A stretch of DNA of 64,000 nucleotides from Stenopsyche tienmushanensis. Taxonomy: Eukaryota > Arthropoda > Insecta > Trichoptera > Stenopsychidae. Numbering within the stretch: position 1 is the first letter of the stretch; every line of letters starts with the position of its first letter. Shown here in pieces: positions 44,471-56,747 of this stretch. The position numbers were made by a program, and so were the translations under genes. The notes beneath the pieces are model-generated. The model was not told the DNA's origin, ran no database searches, and worked only from the letters and a program-made list of their open reading frames with translations. The DNA lies in contig WACJ01000292.1 of assembly GCA_008973525.1 (NCBI GenBank), positions 124,001-188,000 of the forward strand. The letters are read 5' to 3'.

Positions 44471-44804
44471 GAGGATATAAAAACGACAGGCATTAAAACG
44501 ACAGACGTGGTAGTAGTGACCGCACGTTAATTCGGTACTATTTTTTGACCTCGTCAGAATGAGATTTTTTGATACATCCTCTAATAATTCATCCAATGTA
44601 AGTACACACAATTTCAAAAGCAACTGATTCAATCTCCTTTGGTTTCGGTTCATTTTTCCTATAGACGTGTGACTATTTTCGCCACTGCAATAAGACTAGT
44701 TTAATTTTAAAATAGAAAGAGTTTTGGAATGTGAAATGAAAAATTCGACCTCTTACAAGTGATCATATCTCTTGAATCGGTATACGGCTCTCTCATTGGC
44801 TGGC
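44471..44804. other. noncoding DNA
   Basis: A 62-codon minus-strand frame (44465-44653) has no recognisable family. Confidence 0.4.
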
Positions 44805-45215
44805 AGCTCCTAATCAGCGTAAGACAATCTTCAATTGTAAATGAACACTTGATAGTGAATACAAGCCACGTCATTTCTTTACATAAACAATGCACAAAAA
44901 AATCGATTAATTTGCTCCTCTAGAAGGAAATGATAATTGAACAAAGACTCATTCAACACGCAGAGAAGAACGGCAAGCAGTTAAATAAACAAACACTCTC
45001 GATAACACACAATATTCGGTCGTTTCTTTGCGTAAACAAATAACACACTTGAAATCGAAATCATTATAAGTCGATAAATTTGGGCTTAACGATCTATACA
45101 ATCATGCGATGCATATGAAAAAGCTATCCGTCTCAGTCTCCCGAACTGCGCTAAGTTCTCTTTGTCTCTGTCCGCCTCGGAGCTTCAATGCACAAGAGTG
45201 CTCTTTCTGAATAGT
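44805..45215 (-). repeat. dispersed repeat A, copy 2
   Basis: Reverse-orientation match to 1875-2287. Confidence 0.75.
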
Positions 45216-45485
45216 GAAGGTCAAAACGGATATTTCCGTAAGTACTCACGAAAAGGTTAATAGTAACAAGAAATTGAAATGAGCATCGACATCGCCATTG
45301 ACGCAGACTGGCTGATGATGCAACATGTGTGCCATAGCTCGGATGATCGTTCATTGCCAATCAGTACGCATGTTATGCTAACGTGTGTGCTTCCACTTAT
45401 GGTTTGTGGACTTGTAAACATTTAAAAAATCTTAGAATACTTAAAAAAGTTTCCAAACATGAGTGAAGTGCAAGTTCTCGTGTAC
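45216..45485. other. noncoding DNA
   Basis: Nothing recognised. Confidence 0.4.
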
Positions 45486-45740
45486 ACTCAAACCTTTTTT
45501 TGTACATATTTTTTTTGTGCGATTTCGAAGTTATGCGGTTTTTTTAAAGCAATTTTTTCTTTTTTTAAAGTTTAATAAAGATTACATATCGAGATATTTT
45601 GAATAAAATAGGAAATAAATCATCAACACTAACCGAAATTTGGAAAATAAATATAATTTGGGACTGTGTAAATCATAATGCATGCATCTGCTATCGCTGA
45701 GTTACGATCACGCCCTTTATTCTGGTTTAGGTTTTTGAAA
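45486..45740 (-). repeat. GCGAT-type MITE, truncated copy
   Basis: Starts CACTCAAACCTTTTTTTGTA and follows the 2790-3020 copy in reverse, including ATTTCCTATTTTAT and GGGCGTG. Confidence 0.7.
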
Positions 45741-45837
45741 AAAATAATTTCGTTTTTTTGCATTTTTCCAATGTTTTGACTTTTAAAAAAACATATACAT
45801 ATAATTTTTTCAACACTAAAGCTAAATCGGGACTTCT

Positions 45838-46135
45838 TTCGGTCGAGCCAAAGCTCGACCTCAAAGTGTCTTCCAGGGGGTCGTCGAGCCGAAGCTCGAC
45901 TCCTGAGTGTCCTGTATGGTGTCCCGCACCTCTTTTATACTCGGCTTAATACTCCCCTTCTCTTGCATCGATCTTTTTGGAAGCCGATTTAATTGCGTAG
46001 TTGTTATGGAATTTTTATGATAATTGTCACTGCTCTTATTACTGAATTGTTATGGTGCTGAAATTGACAGGCTTGCACGGCAACCCCGTCTCTTAGGTTG
46101 GGGATTTCCCAATTCGTTTTTTCTCCACGTTACAA
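45838..46135 (+). repeat. LTR 3' fragment (TGTAACG family)
   Basis: From GGTCGAGCCAAAGCTCGAC through CTCTTTTATACTCGGCTTAA to CTCCACGTTACA. It has the intact LTR end and lacks the MITE found at 35749, giving a clean empty site. Confidence 0.8.
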
Positions 46136-46519
46136 TAAAATTAAAATAACGGATTTATCAAAATTATTCGAACTTTATTGAATTTTAAAAGCATTATGTC
46201 TCTTTTTTATGAATCTAAGTACAAAAAAAGAAAACGAACACTTAAAAAACAATTTTATTTCAAAATATTTTATATACGCCCCATGCGATATTGAAATCTA
46301 ATAAGATGGTGTATTTCTGAGCTTGTCTCCACTGAATGTCGAAGAAAGACTGAAGACGTATTAATCCACAATATTAAAAAATATATATATTTGGGAATTC
46401 CACTTTTTTTCGATTATATGGCAAAAGTGCATTCTGTTGTCTAAGGGCGAGAAATTCGTAGAAGATTTGAATTTTACTGCATTTCGCATTGCATTGAATG
46501 CATTTCGAAAAATCGAAAT
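46136..46519. other. noncoding DNA
   Basis: AT-rich, no feature recognised. Confidence 0.4.
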
Positions 46520-46672
46520 TAATTAATTGTTATATTCAAAACCGAATTTTCAGGATAAAAAACCGGTTTTCGAAAGTCACAATTTTTGGGGGGGGGTTTT
46601 CAAAAAGTCCTAATCTGCACTGATGTGCTGCAGCGACGAAGGGATTGACGATGGCCACGCGTGAAAGCGTTA
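46520..46672. repeat. short repeat and isolated piggyBac terminus
   Basis: 46520-46610 matches 24640-24775. 46620-46672 (GTGCTGCAGCGACGAAGGGA ... GTGAAAGCGTTAA) is the inverted equivalent of the nested piggyBac's left end at 25167-25225. Confidence 0.65.
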
Positions 46673-47100
46673 ATGTCGCGGTTCTGGTTCAGGCAGGAAT
46701 AGTTTAATCTTAGAGCCCTCCCCTGGCTTTGATAATAATTTTGTTATTATTGAGTCTGCTGAGAACTTTATACTATCCTTAAAAACTGGTGCGCCGATTT
46801 CAATTATATCGGCAATTGCGTTGTCCAATTGTTTCTTATTCTACTACAGTAGAACCTCGATTATCCGGACTAATTGGGGGATGGAAGTAGTCCGGATAAC
46901 GAAAAATCCGGATAATAGAAAAAAATCATTGACAGAAAAAGACAGGGAAAATATGAAGAAATTTTACATACACATGATAAATTATTTTTTATCAAAAAAA
47001 AATCAAGTATTGATTTTTGCTTAAATATATAATTTTATTTTGTGTGAATACCCATTATATATTTAAAGTAATGTATATGTTTATAAAACGCGATATATTG
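46673..47100. mobile_element. pogo/Tigger-like terminus
   Basis: CAGTAGAACCTCGATTATCC at 46848, preceded by TA, is a typical pogo/Tigger start. It is followed by an inner inverted ATCCGGATAA/CCGGATAACG pair. No opposite end or transposase was found, so the boundaries are nominal. Confidence 0.5.
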
Positions 47101-48009
47101 TTATCTGAACCCGAAGAAGGTACTAAAACTGAAAGATCTGCTTGTAGCCCCGAGTGGTGGTTGATTGATTGATCGGAATGTGGATTCTGTAAATATTGTG
47201 AAGCTCATTATGCAATTTGTCTTTGTCGATTGAATTATTGATGGATTTGTTTTTTTTGTTGTTGTAATATTTGAGTAATATCTCATCTTGGCTCGAGTTG
47301 GACCGCGACTGACCAATGCCGTGGCACAGGGTCATGCATATCAAGACCCATCAGTATATCGACAAAGACAAAAAATATTTATTGGCTGATAAGAACAAAT
47401 GTAACCAAATTCTAAAATATTTGATCCCCATTCGATCAATCAACACCATGAATTTATAGAGATCTTCGACAGATTAACAGTCGTCAATCTTCGAACAGTT
47501 CATACTTCAAAAAGTTGTACGTAGATACTAACCATGCATGAGATAAAAACGACATTTTGTAAATGTTAAATTAGAAGAAATATACTTGTTTGAAATATTA
47601 ATATATATAATATTACATTATTGTAAACACGTGTCATTTATAAATGTGTACAGAGAAAGCTTATTTATATTAAAGGATTTTTTTATTGAAGGCTGTAAAC
47701 TGTATAATTGCTACATTCTGTCATAAATTGATTGTATAATAGTGTAATTTATTTTATGCTTATTATTGTATAATTGAATTGTCTTATTATAAAAATAAAT
47801 TATTATAAAAAAAATATTTGGTTTAATTTATTATATGGAAATATTTTTAATTTGATTTGATTAAGTTTTACATTTTATGACATCAATACATCATCATCCA
47901 ATTTTAATTTCCCCTCCCCCGTATTCCCTGACCTTCTCCTTAATATTATCATATTATCTTCCTGAAAGGGGGGTATACACGGATTGAATTATTTTTTTTA
48001 ACCACGAAC
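47101..48009. other. noncoding DNA
   Basis: Open frames at 47101-47344 have no recognisable family. The rest is AT-rich. Confidence 0.4.
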
Positions 48010-48190
48010 AGGCGCAAAAAGAGGTTCTAAAGTGGGAGAATGAGCTGGAAGGAGAGTTTTCCGAAGACGGTATAAAGAAGCTTGTGTCACGGCTCACAAC
48101 ATGCATTGAATGGGATGGTAATGTAATATGTAAAGATGGAAAAAATAAAAGTATAAAAGGTTTACAAGAAGAGGGATTACAAGATTAAAA
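48010..48190 (+). pseudogene. Tc1/mariner transposase C-terminal shred
   Basis: Reads EGEFSEDGIKKLVSRLTTCI and then EWDGNVICK, like the FxxGIxKLxxRWxKCIxxxGxYV tail of mariner-type transposases. No upstream catalytic domain or terminal repeats are adjacent. Confidence 0.55.
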
Positions 48191-48343
48191 ATTTACAATA
48201 CAGTTACTTATTTTATTTTTAAGATTATGGAATTCAAATACATAGTTTAGTCTATCAGATTCCCTTTTTAGGTATCGGAATCTGCGAATGTTTCTTATTA
48301 CTTTAAAACCAAGTGTCGCCTTCATGCGGCGATTCAAGCTGCT

Positions 48344-48739
48344 CTAGTAGGAAGATAAGGAATTTATGATGGGATTAGGTACCTTTTTTAGGGAATCAAA
48401 GAAATTGGTAGAAAGGTACTCAATGTGATCTTTGATGGGAGGGATATTTGCTTTGTACTGAAATTGGGAGCTCCGGAGATACCAGGGAGCTCCAAACGTT
48501 CGTTTGATAACGATGCTCTGTATTGTTTTTAATTTGTAATTTAATTTGTCACTCTGCCGGTATCCACAGACTGGAGAGGTGAAAGTCATGATGGGACGTA
48601 TAAGGGATTTCTTTAAGAGCAATTTGTTCCCGATGGACATTTTGCTCTTAATACATTGGATGGGCTTTAAGGCGAGCTTTTTTGGTGACACTGTCAATGT
48701 GCGGAGACTAGGTGAGTAATGAATCGAAGATTGCTCCAA
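48344..48739 (-). pseudogene. Jockey-clade LINE ORF2 C-terminal fragment
   Basis: A 131-codon open frame: KMSIGNKLLLKKSLIRPIMT, FTSPVCGYRQSDK, LKTIQSIVIKRTFGAPWYLR, YKANIPPIKDHIEYLSTNFF. This is the conserved post-reverse-transcriptase region of Jockey-type ORF2. The usual SPVWGYA is SPVCGYR. It probably ends near the natural C-terminus. The reverse transcriptase core is missing, consistent with 5' truncation on insertion. Confidence 0.85.
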
Positions 48740-49799
48740 GATATTTTAAATATATATATAATTTAGAAAAAATAAATATCTAGTACACTTACTTTCTGAA
48801 TATGCCTCGTTTTGTTGGAATTGTTTTTTTGTGCACGAGCATAAGATTGCAGTTTTATTCTCCAATATTCAGGATATTGGAGTATTGACATTATTCATAG
48901 TACATATATAAGAATTTGAACCAGAGAACCAGTTATCCCATCGATGTACGTTAAAAATGTTAATAAATACTAATGGATCAGCTGTTGACACCAAATGTAG
49001 AAGAAAAAAATAACATAAAAATGCAATATTAGAAATAGTCATGCAGAATCGGCCGAGTGAACGACAAGCTTCATAGAAAACTCCGATTTGTATACAACAT
49101 GCGAGGAGCCTGATTGGACAGAAAAACAAGAAAAATGCGTATAGTAACGCAAGTAAGGACGTACTCGCGTAAGGACTCTACGTCACCATTCAGGGCAAAG
49201 CAGTTGTAGTCATTAATTGATAACATAGCGAATTGTCATTCATCTGAAAAAATTAATTCACTCATCTGTTTTTAAGGTGTTCCCTTAAATAATGGTGTTT
49301 TGCTTTTCGGCGGTGTTCTGATCCGCCGAAAGAATGGTTATAATTCCATCAAAATTCCTCGTTAAATCAGGATTATCTGAAACAGTCTAAAATTCAATCA
49401 GGACGTTTTACACGAGTCCGTGGAATTATTTTATGTAATCTGTTCATAATTTTCATCGAGCTTTATTAATGTTCGTCGTTATATTAGCGTTTCTCTGTTA
49501 TTATCAGTTCAATTCTCTAAGCATTATGAGCTTCATATTTAACTTGACTAATTAATAATTCATTATTTGGAAGAATAAATGGATCGAGCCATGAGTACTT
49601 GATGGATTACGCAAATTTCCCAATAATAATATGCGAATTATAAATCTTTAACATCGAATCAGTGACACTTAACACAATAACAGCGGATAATGGGAATTCT
49701 CGCGTTTGCAAAGACTGACTAAACCGCGGGACACAAGAAAACTCGTTTATAAAATTTATTTATTGGCTAAAATTTATCATTCTCGATATCATCATCATC
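48740..49799. other. noncoding DNA
   Basis: AT-rich. An 86-codon minus-strand frame at 48869-49129 has no recognised family. Confidence 0.4.
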
Positions 49800-50310
49800 A
49801 TAGTGCAGCCACTGACAGTTCACTACAGAACTATGGGCCTCTTCAATATCCATTCACAGGAAGGGATTACACCCATCTCGTCCGTATCATACATTCACCT
49901 CCTCATTCGCTCGATATTGAAGGTAGCATTGCCACCGAGTTTTATTTCGAACGCTCACCCAACGGGTATCCTGAGTGAACGTATTGACGGACGCTTTCGC
50001 GAACGTCTCGATAAGGAGTTTGGGGGTTTGTAAAGACCGAGTAGTTTTCATAGGGAGGTGGTGGAAAACTACTCTAGACGACCTTTTTGACTCTACTGGA
50101 AAGGGCTTTCTGGAGTACAAGGAGTCCAGTCCCCCCTTTCCTCGCTAGGGCGTTGCCGGGGTAGGGTGAAGACAGACGTGACGCTTAAGTGCATCTTGGA
50201 TTCGCTCCTACACCAACTGAGGGTGTCTCCCCGTCACCGTACAACTTACCCGAGCGAATTCGAGACCGAGTGGTTTCGCCATTTTTTCAGGTTGCCCCTC
50301 TCAGTTCGGC
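49800..50310 (+). repeat. dispersed repeat B, longer copy
   Basis: Matches 10930-11240 in two blocks separated by about 170 bp unique to this copy. Less AT-rich than its surroundings, which gives overlapping open frames of 75-95 codons on both strands, none recognisable. Confidence 0.6.
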
Positions 50311-50491
50311 GATTATAAAACGATATAGAAGTCAACGGAAGACAGTGCTGTTTACGTTGCAAAGTGCAGTTTCCCATATGCATCTCGTCGAGGTCGTCTC
50401 TTTGATGTCTTTCTAGTCCTTGTTCTGTTCGTAAAAATTCTTCCGAATTTCCGAAAAATTCCGAGCCGGTGCGGTTCGTCGTGCTCCATAT

Positions 50492-50998
50492 TGTTGGGTA
50501 TGGCCGACTATGTAACGGATAGCGAGTGATAAGCAAGTCTTGATTTGTAAAAGTAGCAATGAATAGTAGTTAAACTAAGTATTAGCTTGCTGTTAAAAGA
50601 GTATTTAAGTATTTACTCTGTAAATATATATAAGTGAAGTGGCCAATAGTTAAAATACATAAAATCGTATAAGCATAGTAGTTAAGAGTAGTCAGATGTG
50701 GTTAGGCCGCAAAGAAGTATTAGTCAAATTGTATTAGCAAAGGGTAATTATGTCGCATTAAAATATTCGAACTTCGGCGTTTAGTGTCAACTGGGCACAG
50801 TCAAACAATATTTAATTGGTCAGACTGGGAGCAAACTGGAAAAAATAGACAGAGCTGGAACAAATAAATATGTTAAAAAGTCAGGTATCAAGTAATATAT
50901 ACTAGTCAGGTCCACATAAGGATATTTAAGTATTTTAGTGAAAATATTTTTTATTTATATTTTGGCGCCTATGTGTGTAATCTGCAGACATTGGTGAG
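50492..50998 (+). mobile_element. candidate LTR, cut by hAT copy 5
   Basis: A segment starting TGTTGGGTATGGCC and ending CTGCAGACA (TG...CA), with TATATATAAG near 50622 as a possible TATA box. TTGGTGAG after the end could begin a primer-binding site, but the hAT element starts at 50999. No second LTR or coding region is seen. Tentative. Confidence 0.3.
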
Positions 50999-51739
50999 TA
51001 GGGAATCCAATCCCGATATCCCGGACAGTTTTAGGTACTCAAGATCCCCGGGATTAGTAAATGTAATCCTGAAAAATTCTGGATTGAAATTATTATCTAA
51101 CAGAAATCGTACACCTCACCAGTACGTCGAAGGCTACTAAATCGAGACATTCTCGCCGAAATCTGGACGCTTGGAAACAGTGGCGTAACTGCTAATTAGC
51201 GAGCTTAGGCGACGCCTAGGGGCAGTAACTGTTTAATTGATGTATGCATATATATACAGTACATATGTTTTTCAAATTGTTATATTAATCTTTACCTAAC
51301 GGTGATGTATTTACTACACCTCGACTCTAATAATGGAAATATCGATATAAAATATAATGGATACGGGGTTCAGAATTTTTGTATTCCTCCGAAATATAAT
51401 TACGAATCACATCAAAGTGATATAATATACAAGTATTCATCTGCAGCGACGGAAATAAATAATTTGTCGGGAAATCGGGAATTTTGCGAGTTTTAATCCG
51501 TGTCTCAGCAGAAAGGAATTTTATCAGTCTCATTGATGGTGTTATATGAAAATGGAGACTCAACTCGAATTAGCATTTAAATATCTGATGATGATACCTC
51601 CAACGAGTGTGGAGGCTGAGCGTGCATTTTCAGTAGCAATGTAATTTCTTAAAATATTTAAAATCCTGGTACCGGGATCCCGGAATGGATCCCGGGATGG
51701 TCTAATGCAATTCCAGGATGGAAATTTTGGTTCGGGACT
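50999..51739 (+). mobile_element. hAT element (CCCGGGATTGG family), copy 5
   Basis: Begins TAGGGAATCCAATCCCG and ends in a degenerate TTCGGGACTG. The transposase tail (51500-51640) is interrupted after SVEAERAFS. About 740 bp. Confidence 0.8.
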
Positions 51740-52672
51740 GAAGTGTTCAAAACTTGGAAAGTTATGAATATTTTAGTGAGAATTAAAAAAAAACAATTGC
51801 AAAAAATCGCCCACCGTAATTGTGTTAAATGAGAAGCACGATTCGCGAATTTACGTTGAGGTTCGAGCCAAACAATGCTTATTTTGACATTGTAAAACAG
51901 CAAAGACCATATTTTTTACAAGAACAGTTTTAAATTAAATAAGTTGAGTTAAAGAATGTTCTGAAGACCCAAAACTTTTAATATGGTAACTTTTTCTAAT
52001 TTAATTTCTTAATATTCTTGCCCTTTTAGGGGATGCAGTATCATGATGAGATATGATTTTTGTGGATTGTGTCTATTTCACCTGATTGAAATTGATGATT
52101 CCTTTCACGCATCGCCAAATTAATCTCTGAGTTAAGCTGAACTTTGTGGTCCAATAGGTGTATTCTTTCAAGACGAGCTATTTTTTAAGCTTACTTTAGT
52201 GCATTTGAATCAAGTAAGGTTAATGATGATTAAGATATATTAACACTTAATGACTGATGATACATATGTGCCATGGTTTGAGTTTTTCGACGTAGTTCAA
52301 AAGACGATAGAAAAGTTAAAGTAAGATATGTGGATTCAAATTATGGAAAGATAACGACGCTTCGCAGATTCAAGATTTTATCCCGTTGAATGCTTGAGTA
52401 CATTAAGGGAAGAAGATAATGGATTTTCCAGCATAAAAGTTTTTAAAAGCTCAAAAGAACGTTCTTTTAAAACGATACAAGGTGTTAAAAAAATTCAGAT
52501 TCGCATTATGTTCAAATTTATGATTCCTTTACCATATTGAATTTATCAAAAGTTTTAGATTTTCCGATTTATGACTCCAAACAAATACCTCAAGTTTTAC
52601 CTTTAGATTCTTTAAAAGGCAGCTTCAATTGAATGAAATGATTGACAATGTATACATAATAACTGGCATATA
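51740..52672. other. noncoding DNA
   Basis: AT-rich, nothing recognised. Confidence 0.4.
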
Positions 52673-52720
52673 TTAACCCTTTGCAGTCCAATGCTATGAC
52701 GTCCATGACGAGCATTTGCT
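52673..52720 (+). repeat. isolated piggyBac-like terminus
   Basis: TTAACCCTTTGCAGTCCAAT at a TTAA, followed by the palindrome-like TGACGTCCATGACG. No matching right end within the window. Confidence 0.45.
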
Positions 52721-53939
52721 TGATATTATATTTATTTAATATGCAGAAATTGCATGACAAATAATATATCACACATTTGTATTAATTTAATTAATATCAC
52801 TTTCACAGGCATTTTTAAGCAATAGTAAGTATGAATTAGAATGAAGATAAAAACTATTTTAATAATAAACAAGTATGATACCATGGTTAAAATATACAAC
52901 TATGTTAGTATGAGAAAGTGATTTCAGTAACATCCTTGTATGCTTCAATAATAAAAGACATTTGACACCAAATGCTGCATTAAAATAGAGCTTTCTTGTG
53001 AAATAGGTTCTTTTGGTTTGAAATTTATGTTTAAACCCTTATCAATCAACCTTATCCATCTTATCTTATAAAACACGAATATTTTTTATGTCATCTGAAT
53101 TAATTTATTTTTCAGGATGTTATTTAAAAGTCGGTGAGATCCCCTTGTAAACATCTTATTTATCTCATTTTGTACGTTATAAGATTTTATATTTAGATAT
53201 TTTAGGGAAAATGATATTTCAACGGGATTTAACACATTGTGTTCATCAGACAGATCTTGAAAACACGATAATATCCATCCTCAAGGGAACGTCCACAAAT
53301 CTTAATCGATGCCCATAAAAGCGTGGAGCTTTTCTCAATCGCCATTACTGTTTAAACATTTTTATTTTTTACATAGATTTAGCGTGAATCTCAACAAAAT
53401 GACAGTGTTTGAATATTCCCTTATTATCTGGCCAACTTCGTCTATTTTTGACTCCATTATTAAATTTGTGTTATTAAACTTGTATCGAAATGTTGCAGCA
53501 CATGGTTTGTATTGAAATTGTGACCGCAATTTTGATTAAATTTTAGCCAATGCAGGTTGAATTTGTATGCACGTTTATTGTTCATAAAATCATTGTTTAG
53601 AATGTAAATTGTTGTAGAGAAATTTGAATTGGGTGCATCTATTCAACCATTACATCGAATTTTGCTGAAATTGATTATTTCTTAGAGAGATTTTCCCTCG
53701 TTAATAACATTCTAGATTAACCGATACCAGCTCGGTAATGTTCCTATCATTAGATTATTCGGTTCAGTATTTAATTTTTAGAACTAGAAAATTAGGATAA
53801 ATCCAGTTGAAAACGATTAATTATAATTTAAGTTAACGTATTTTTTTTTAGGTAAAAAACGAAGCTGTGTTTGTATAATATATAATAAAATAGGCAAGCA
53901 ACTGATGTACTGGTTACTTTATGCTACGTCTAAACACAG
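52721..53939. other. noncoding DNA
   Basis: No coding region or repeat recognised. Confidence 0.45.
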
Positions 53940-54466
53940 TAGAGGCGGCATGGCGCATGCGCGTAACGCGTTTATGATGTATACAACAGAGACGAAGAGA
54001 GTACAAACGATTCTCCCTCTTCTGACAAATTGTCGCTTGGAGTTTCATTTTTCGTGACGATCGAGCAGATTTGCCCTACCGCGTCTTTAAGTAAAAATAA
54101 TTGATCAATCAGATTTTATAGGTCTCAAATACTGAGGGGCAGTCCATCGTCGGTATCAGCAGAGCACTAGTCGAAAAGTGAGTAAGTTGATTCATGTAAT
54201 GTTAATAAATGCTTAATTGAGTCGACTGTATTTTTTATCGTTTATATATCCGTAGGAACGTTCGTCAAGCAAAAACTATCAAATGTAATGCGATTTTCAG
54301 AACCCGGATATCAGAATAAACCTTGGATCGAGACGACCAATAAGAAATGTTAATTACTTCCGATCTCCAAAATCTGTTGGTACGGTGCTTTTATTCGAAA
54401 ACCTGGATTTTAATGCCAACCTTTGTTATCCAGCTTCAGGATCGATTCCGCTATTACAATAGTTAA
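53940..54466 (+). other. candidate promoter and two-exon transcript
   Basis: A GC-richer stretch contains GGCGCATGCGCG (53953-53964), which embeds the palindrome GCGCATGCGC bound by NRF-1/Erect wing type factors. A first exon would end at CGAAAA|GTGAGTAAG (54179). The acceptor GCGATTTTCAG ends at 54300. The second block is then open for about 55 codons in one frame (starting NPDIRINLGSRRPIRNVNYF and ending ASGSIPLLQ then stop). No start codon in that frame was found in the first block, and the protein is unrecognised. It may be noncoding. Confidence 0.3.
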
Positions 54467-54566
54467 GCTATAATTTTTTGAAGAAAATGCCTTAGTCGTA
54501 GATTGAATTTTTCTTTTCTATCTTATTTTGATATAAAAAATATGTTGAATATAAAAAATAGCAGCT

Positions 54567-54740
54567 TTGAACTTAAACACTTAAACCTTTTTTTGTGCGG
54601 TGGATGCGTTCTGCGGAAAATCGCACAAAAAAAGCTATGACTTACATAGAATAAGTGAATATGCGTTTCATGGACTTTAAAAATCGCATAACTTTGAAAA
54701 AGCTATATAAAATATATCCAAAATCGCATAAAAAAAACAG
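54567..54740 (+). repeat. GCGAT-type MITE, copy
   Basis: CACTTAAACCTTTTTTTGTG, GGATGCGTTCTGCGGAAAAT and CGCATAAAAAAAAC; same subfamily as 2435-2520. Confidence 0.7.
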
Positions 54741-56159
54741 GCAAAAAAATATGACAATTAAAAAATAACATTTTTTGTTAACATTTAAAGGACGTCTTGC
54801 ATCATTGGTAAAAGGATGTCTGACATCTGGCATCTCAAATACCAGATATCCACTAGAGCAGTGTTTCTCAACCGGTGCACCGCGAGCTTATTACAAGTGC
54901 ACCACGAAAAAATTGGTAAAAACGAAAAATTCTACAAAACTAATAATAATAAAATAAAAATACTAATAAAAAAATATTTTTTAAGAAAATTGCTCGATGT
55001 CCAATCGAAATAGCAACAAAGAAATGCAAAAAAGTGCCAAGTTTATTGAAATTATTTTATTGAATTTGTGTAAAGTTTATTGAAAAACTATTCAAAAATA
55101 TCGATCATGCCAAAATAGGGTGATATTTTAGATACTGTCGATTAAACCAAACTCAATGACAACTAAGAGGGTTTTTTCAACAGCAGGTGTTGCGCAACAG
55201 AAGATGATACTTCTCGCCCTCTTTGTGTGATGGGATCAAGAACCTTCCTTCCTGAGGGAATAAATTTATTTCTAATGAAGGGAACTTTATAGAAAAAAAA
55301 TATGCTCCATTTATATTTTTATATAATAACACTAATGAAAAATTCCGGGTTATATTTGAACCACCCTCGTCTACATATATAAAATATTCGAATATTTTAC
55401 TAATTTCACATTCGATATTCGAATAATTGATTTTACGAATATTTGGGACCCCTAATCCAAGCATATATTTGTTTCAAATATTATATACATTTTTTTTTTT
55501 TTGATATTCAGATGATTGTATGAATCCTAATCTATGAATAACCCTACTTCTCAGAAATCTAGTGACAATAAATGCTTTATTTATTTTATTTTTAGTCCTT
55601 AGTTGTGTAATATGCGATGTATTTTAAAAGCATTTTGTACAAATTCGTCCACAGTTTGAGAGTCGCTCGATATGATAAACACGTGGCATTTTATAAAATA
55701 ATTTCTTAAGACTTTTATTTTAAAAAAAAATATTTTAAATTTGCTACAATTTTGCACAATCAAATCAGCACCATTCAATTTAGTGCCAAAATAACAATAA
55801 TATAATGATATTATCAATATATATGTGCAAATAAAATAAAAAAATATTAATTAGAAACCACTGTAATATACAAACAAGACTGAATAATATTTAAAATGTA
55901 ACATTTTATTTATTATGTATTTAACTCAAAGTATGAGTATATTTGAAAACTTCGGTATTTCGGATTGATATTGCGCTATTCGAAAGACTTACCTAAAACA
56001 AAGAATTTAAACATCCATTAGACCAAATATTTTGTGTGTATATTTTAGATGACAAATTAAATGATAGCTTAAATTTATCTTGTAAATCTTATTATCCTTA
56101 CCTGAGAGCTCTTACTGCATGAATTTTGAAGTCCTGGACACTTTTGGAATTTGGCTCAC
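54741..56159. other. AT-rich noncoding DNA
   Basis: No secure feature. 55599-55700 on the minus strand has a 35-codon protein-like tail that I could not anchor to splice sites. 55370-55450 has TATTCGAATAT palindromes like the hAT termini at 36222. Confidence 0.4.
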
Positions 56160-56294
56160 CTGCAGTTCTTTTGAACCACACTGTACAATTTTTCACAACG
56201 TCCATCTAAACTTAAGACTATTGATTGATCAAGGCTGGTCGATTTCGTAATCAAACAATTGCGGATTGCTTTTATATTAAACACGATTTCATAC
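56160..56294 (-). CDS. candidate exon B of an unidentified host gene
   Basis: 135 bp between acceptor TTAATTTCAG and donor TGCAG|GTGAGC on the minus strand. Entered in the phase left by exon A, it is open throughout. It begins YEIVFNIKAIRNCLITKSTS, continues LDQSIVLSLDGRCEKLYSVV, and ends QKNC plus two bases. The phase match with exon A across a GC-AG intron is the main support. Three cysteines suggest an extracellular or secreted protein. Family not recognised. A second possible donor (CTCTCAG|GTAAGG at 56102) would put a stop in frame. Confidence 0.45.
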
Positions 56295-56674
56295 CTGAAA
56301 TTAAATATTTGACACATTTTAGTCCAATTATTTTGCTGATGATATATTTTTAAAATGATATATGATGTATTTTCTTTAATCTAAGGAAAAATTGATGCTT
56401 AATGAAGATTTTAGCTATGAAATGCTAAATTAATCACTTCCGAATATCGTATTTTACATATACATTTGAATGTTAGTCGTGACTTTAAAAAAATGATACA
56501 AAAATCGGACCTAAATCCTACATCTTAAAATAGACATCTTGATTTTCCAATCCACTATGAGTATTATTTCCGATCTGTGTTCTTGAAATCTCAATGCAAT
56601 TGTTCAACATTAAACATTTCGATAATAAGCCTAATAATCGTATTACAATATACTTAAAAACTATGACTACTTGC

Positions 56675-56747
56675 CTCAATATTTTAGCTGCATGACGATC
56701 AGGATACAGTCTGGAACACGGATCACATTCCGGAACGGCACAACACT
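56675..56747 (-). CDS. candidate exon A of the same unidentified gene, with a GC donor
   Basis: Acceptor TTTTTTAATACACAG; the donor is GAG|GCAAGT, a strong match to the GC-AG intron consensus. The reading is CCAVPECDPCSRLYPDRHAA and then KIL plus two bases that complete an arginine with exon B. The CC...C..C spacing is like the end of a cysteine-rich extracellular domain. A diverged copy of this exon and its acceptor flank lies 520 bp away on the plus strand at 57270-57335. Confidence 0.5.

Noticed and set aside
48869..49129. 86-codon minus-strand frame with hydrophobic content
   Set aside because: Hydrophobicity follows from T-rich codons; no start context, homology or exon signals.
50492..50998. 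Confident call of a BEL or Gypsy LTR
   Set aside because: Only one copy and no primer-binding site, pol or target duplication, so it is kept as a low-confidence candidate.
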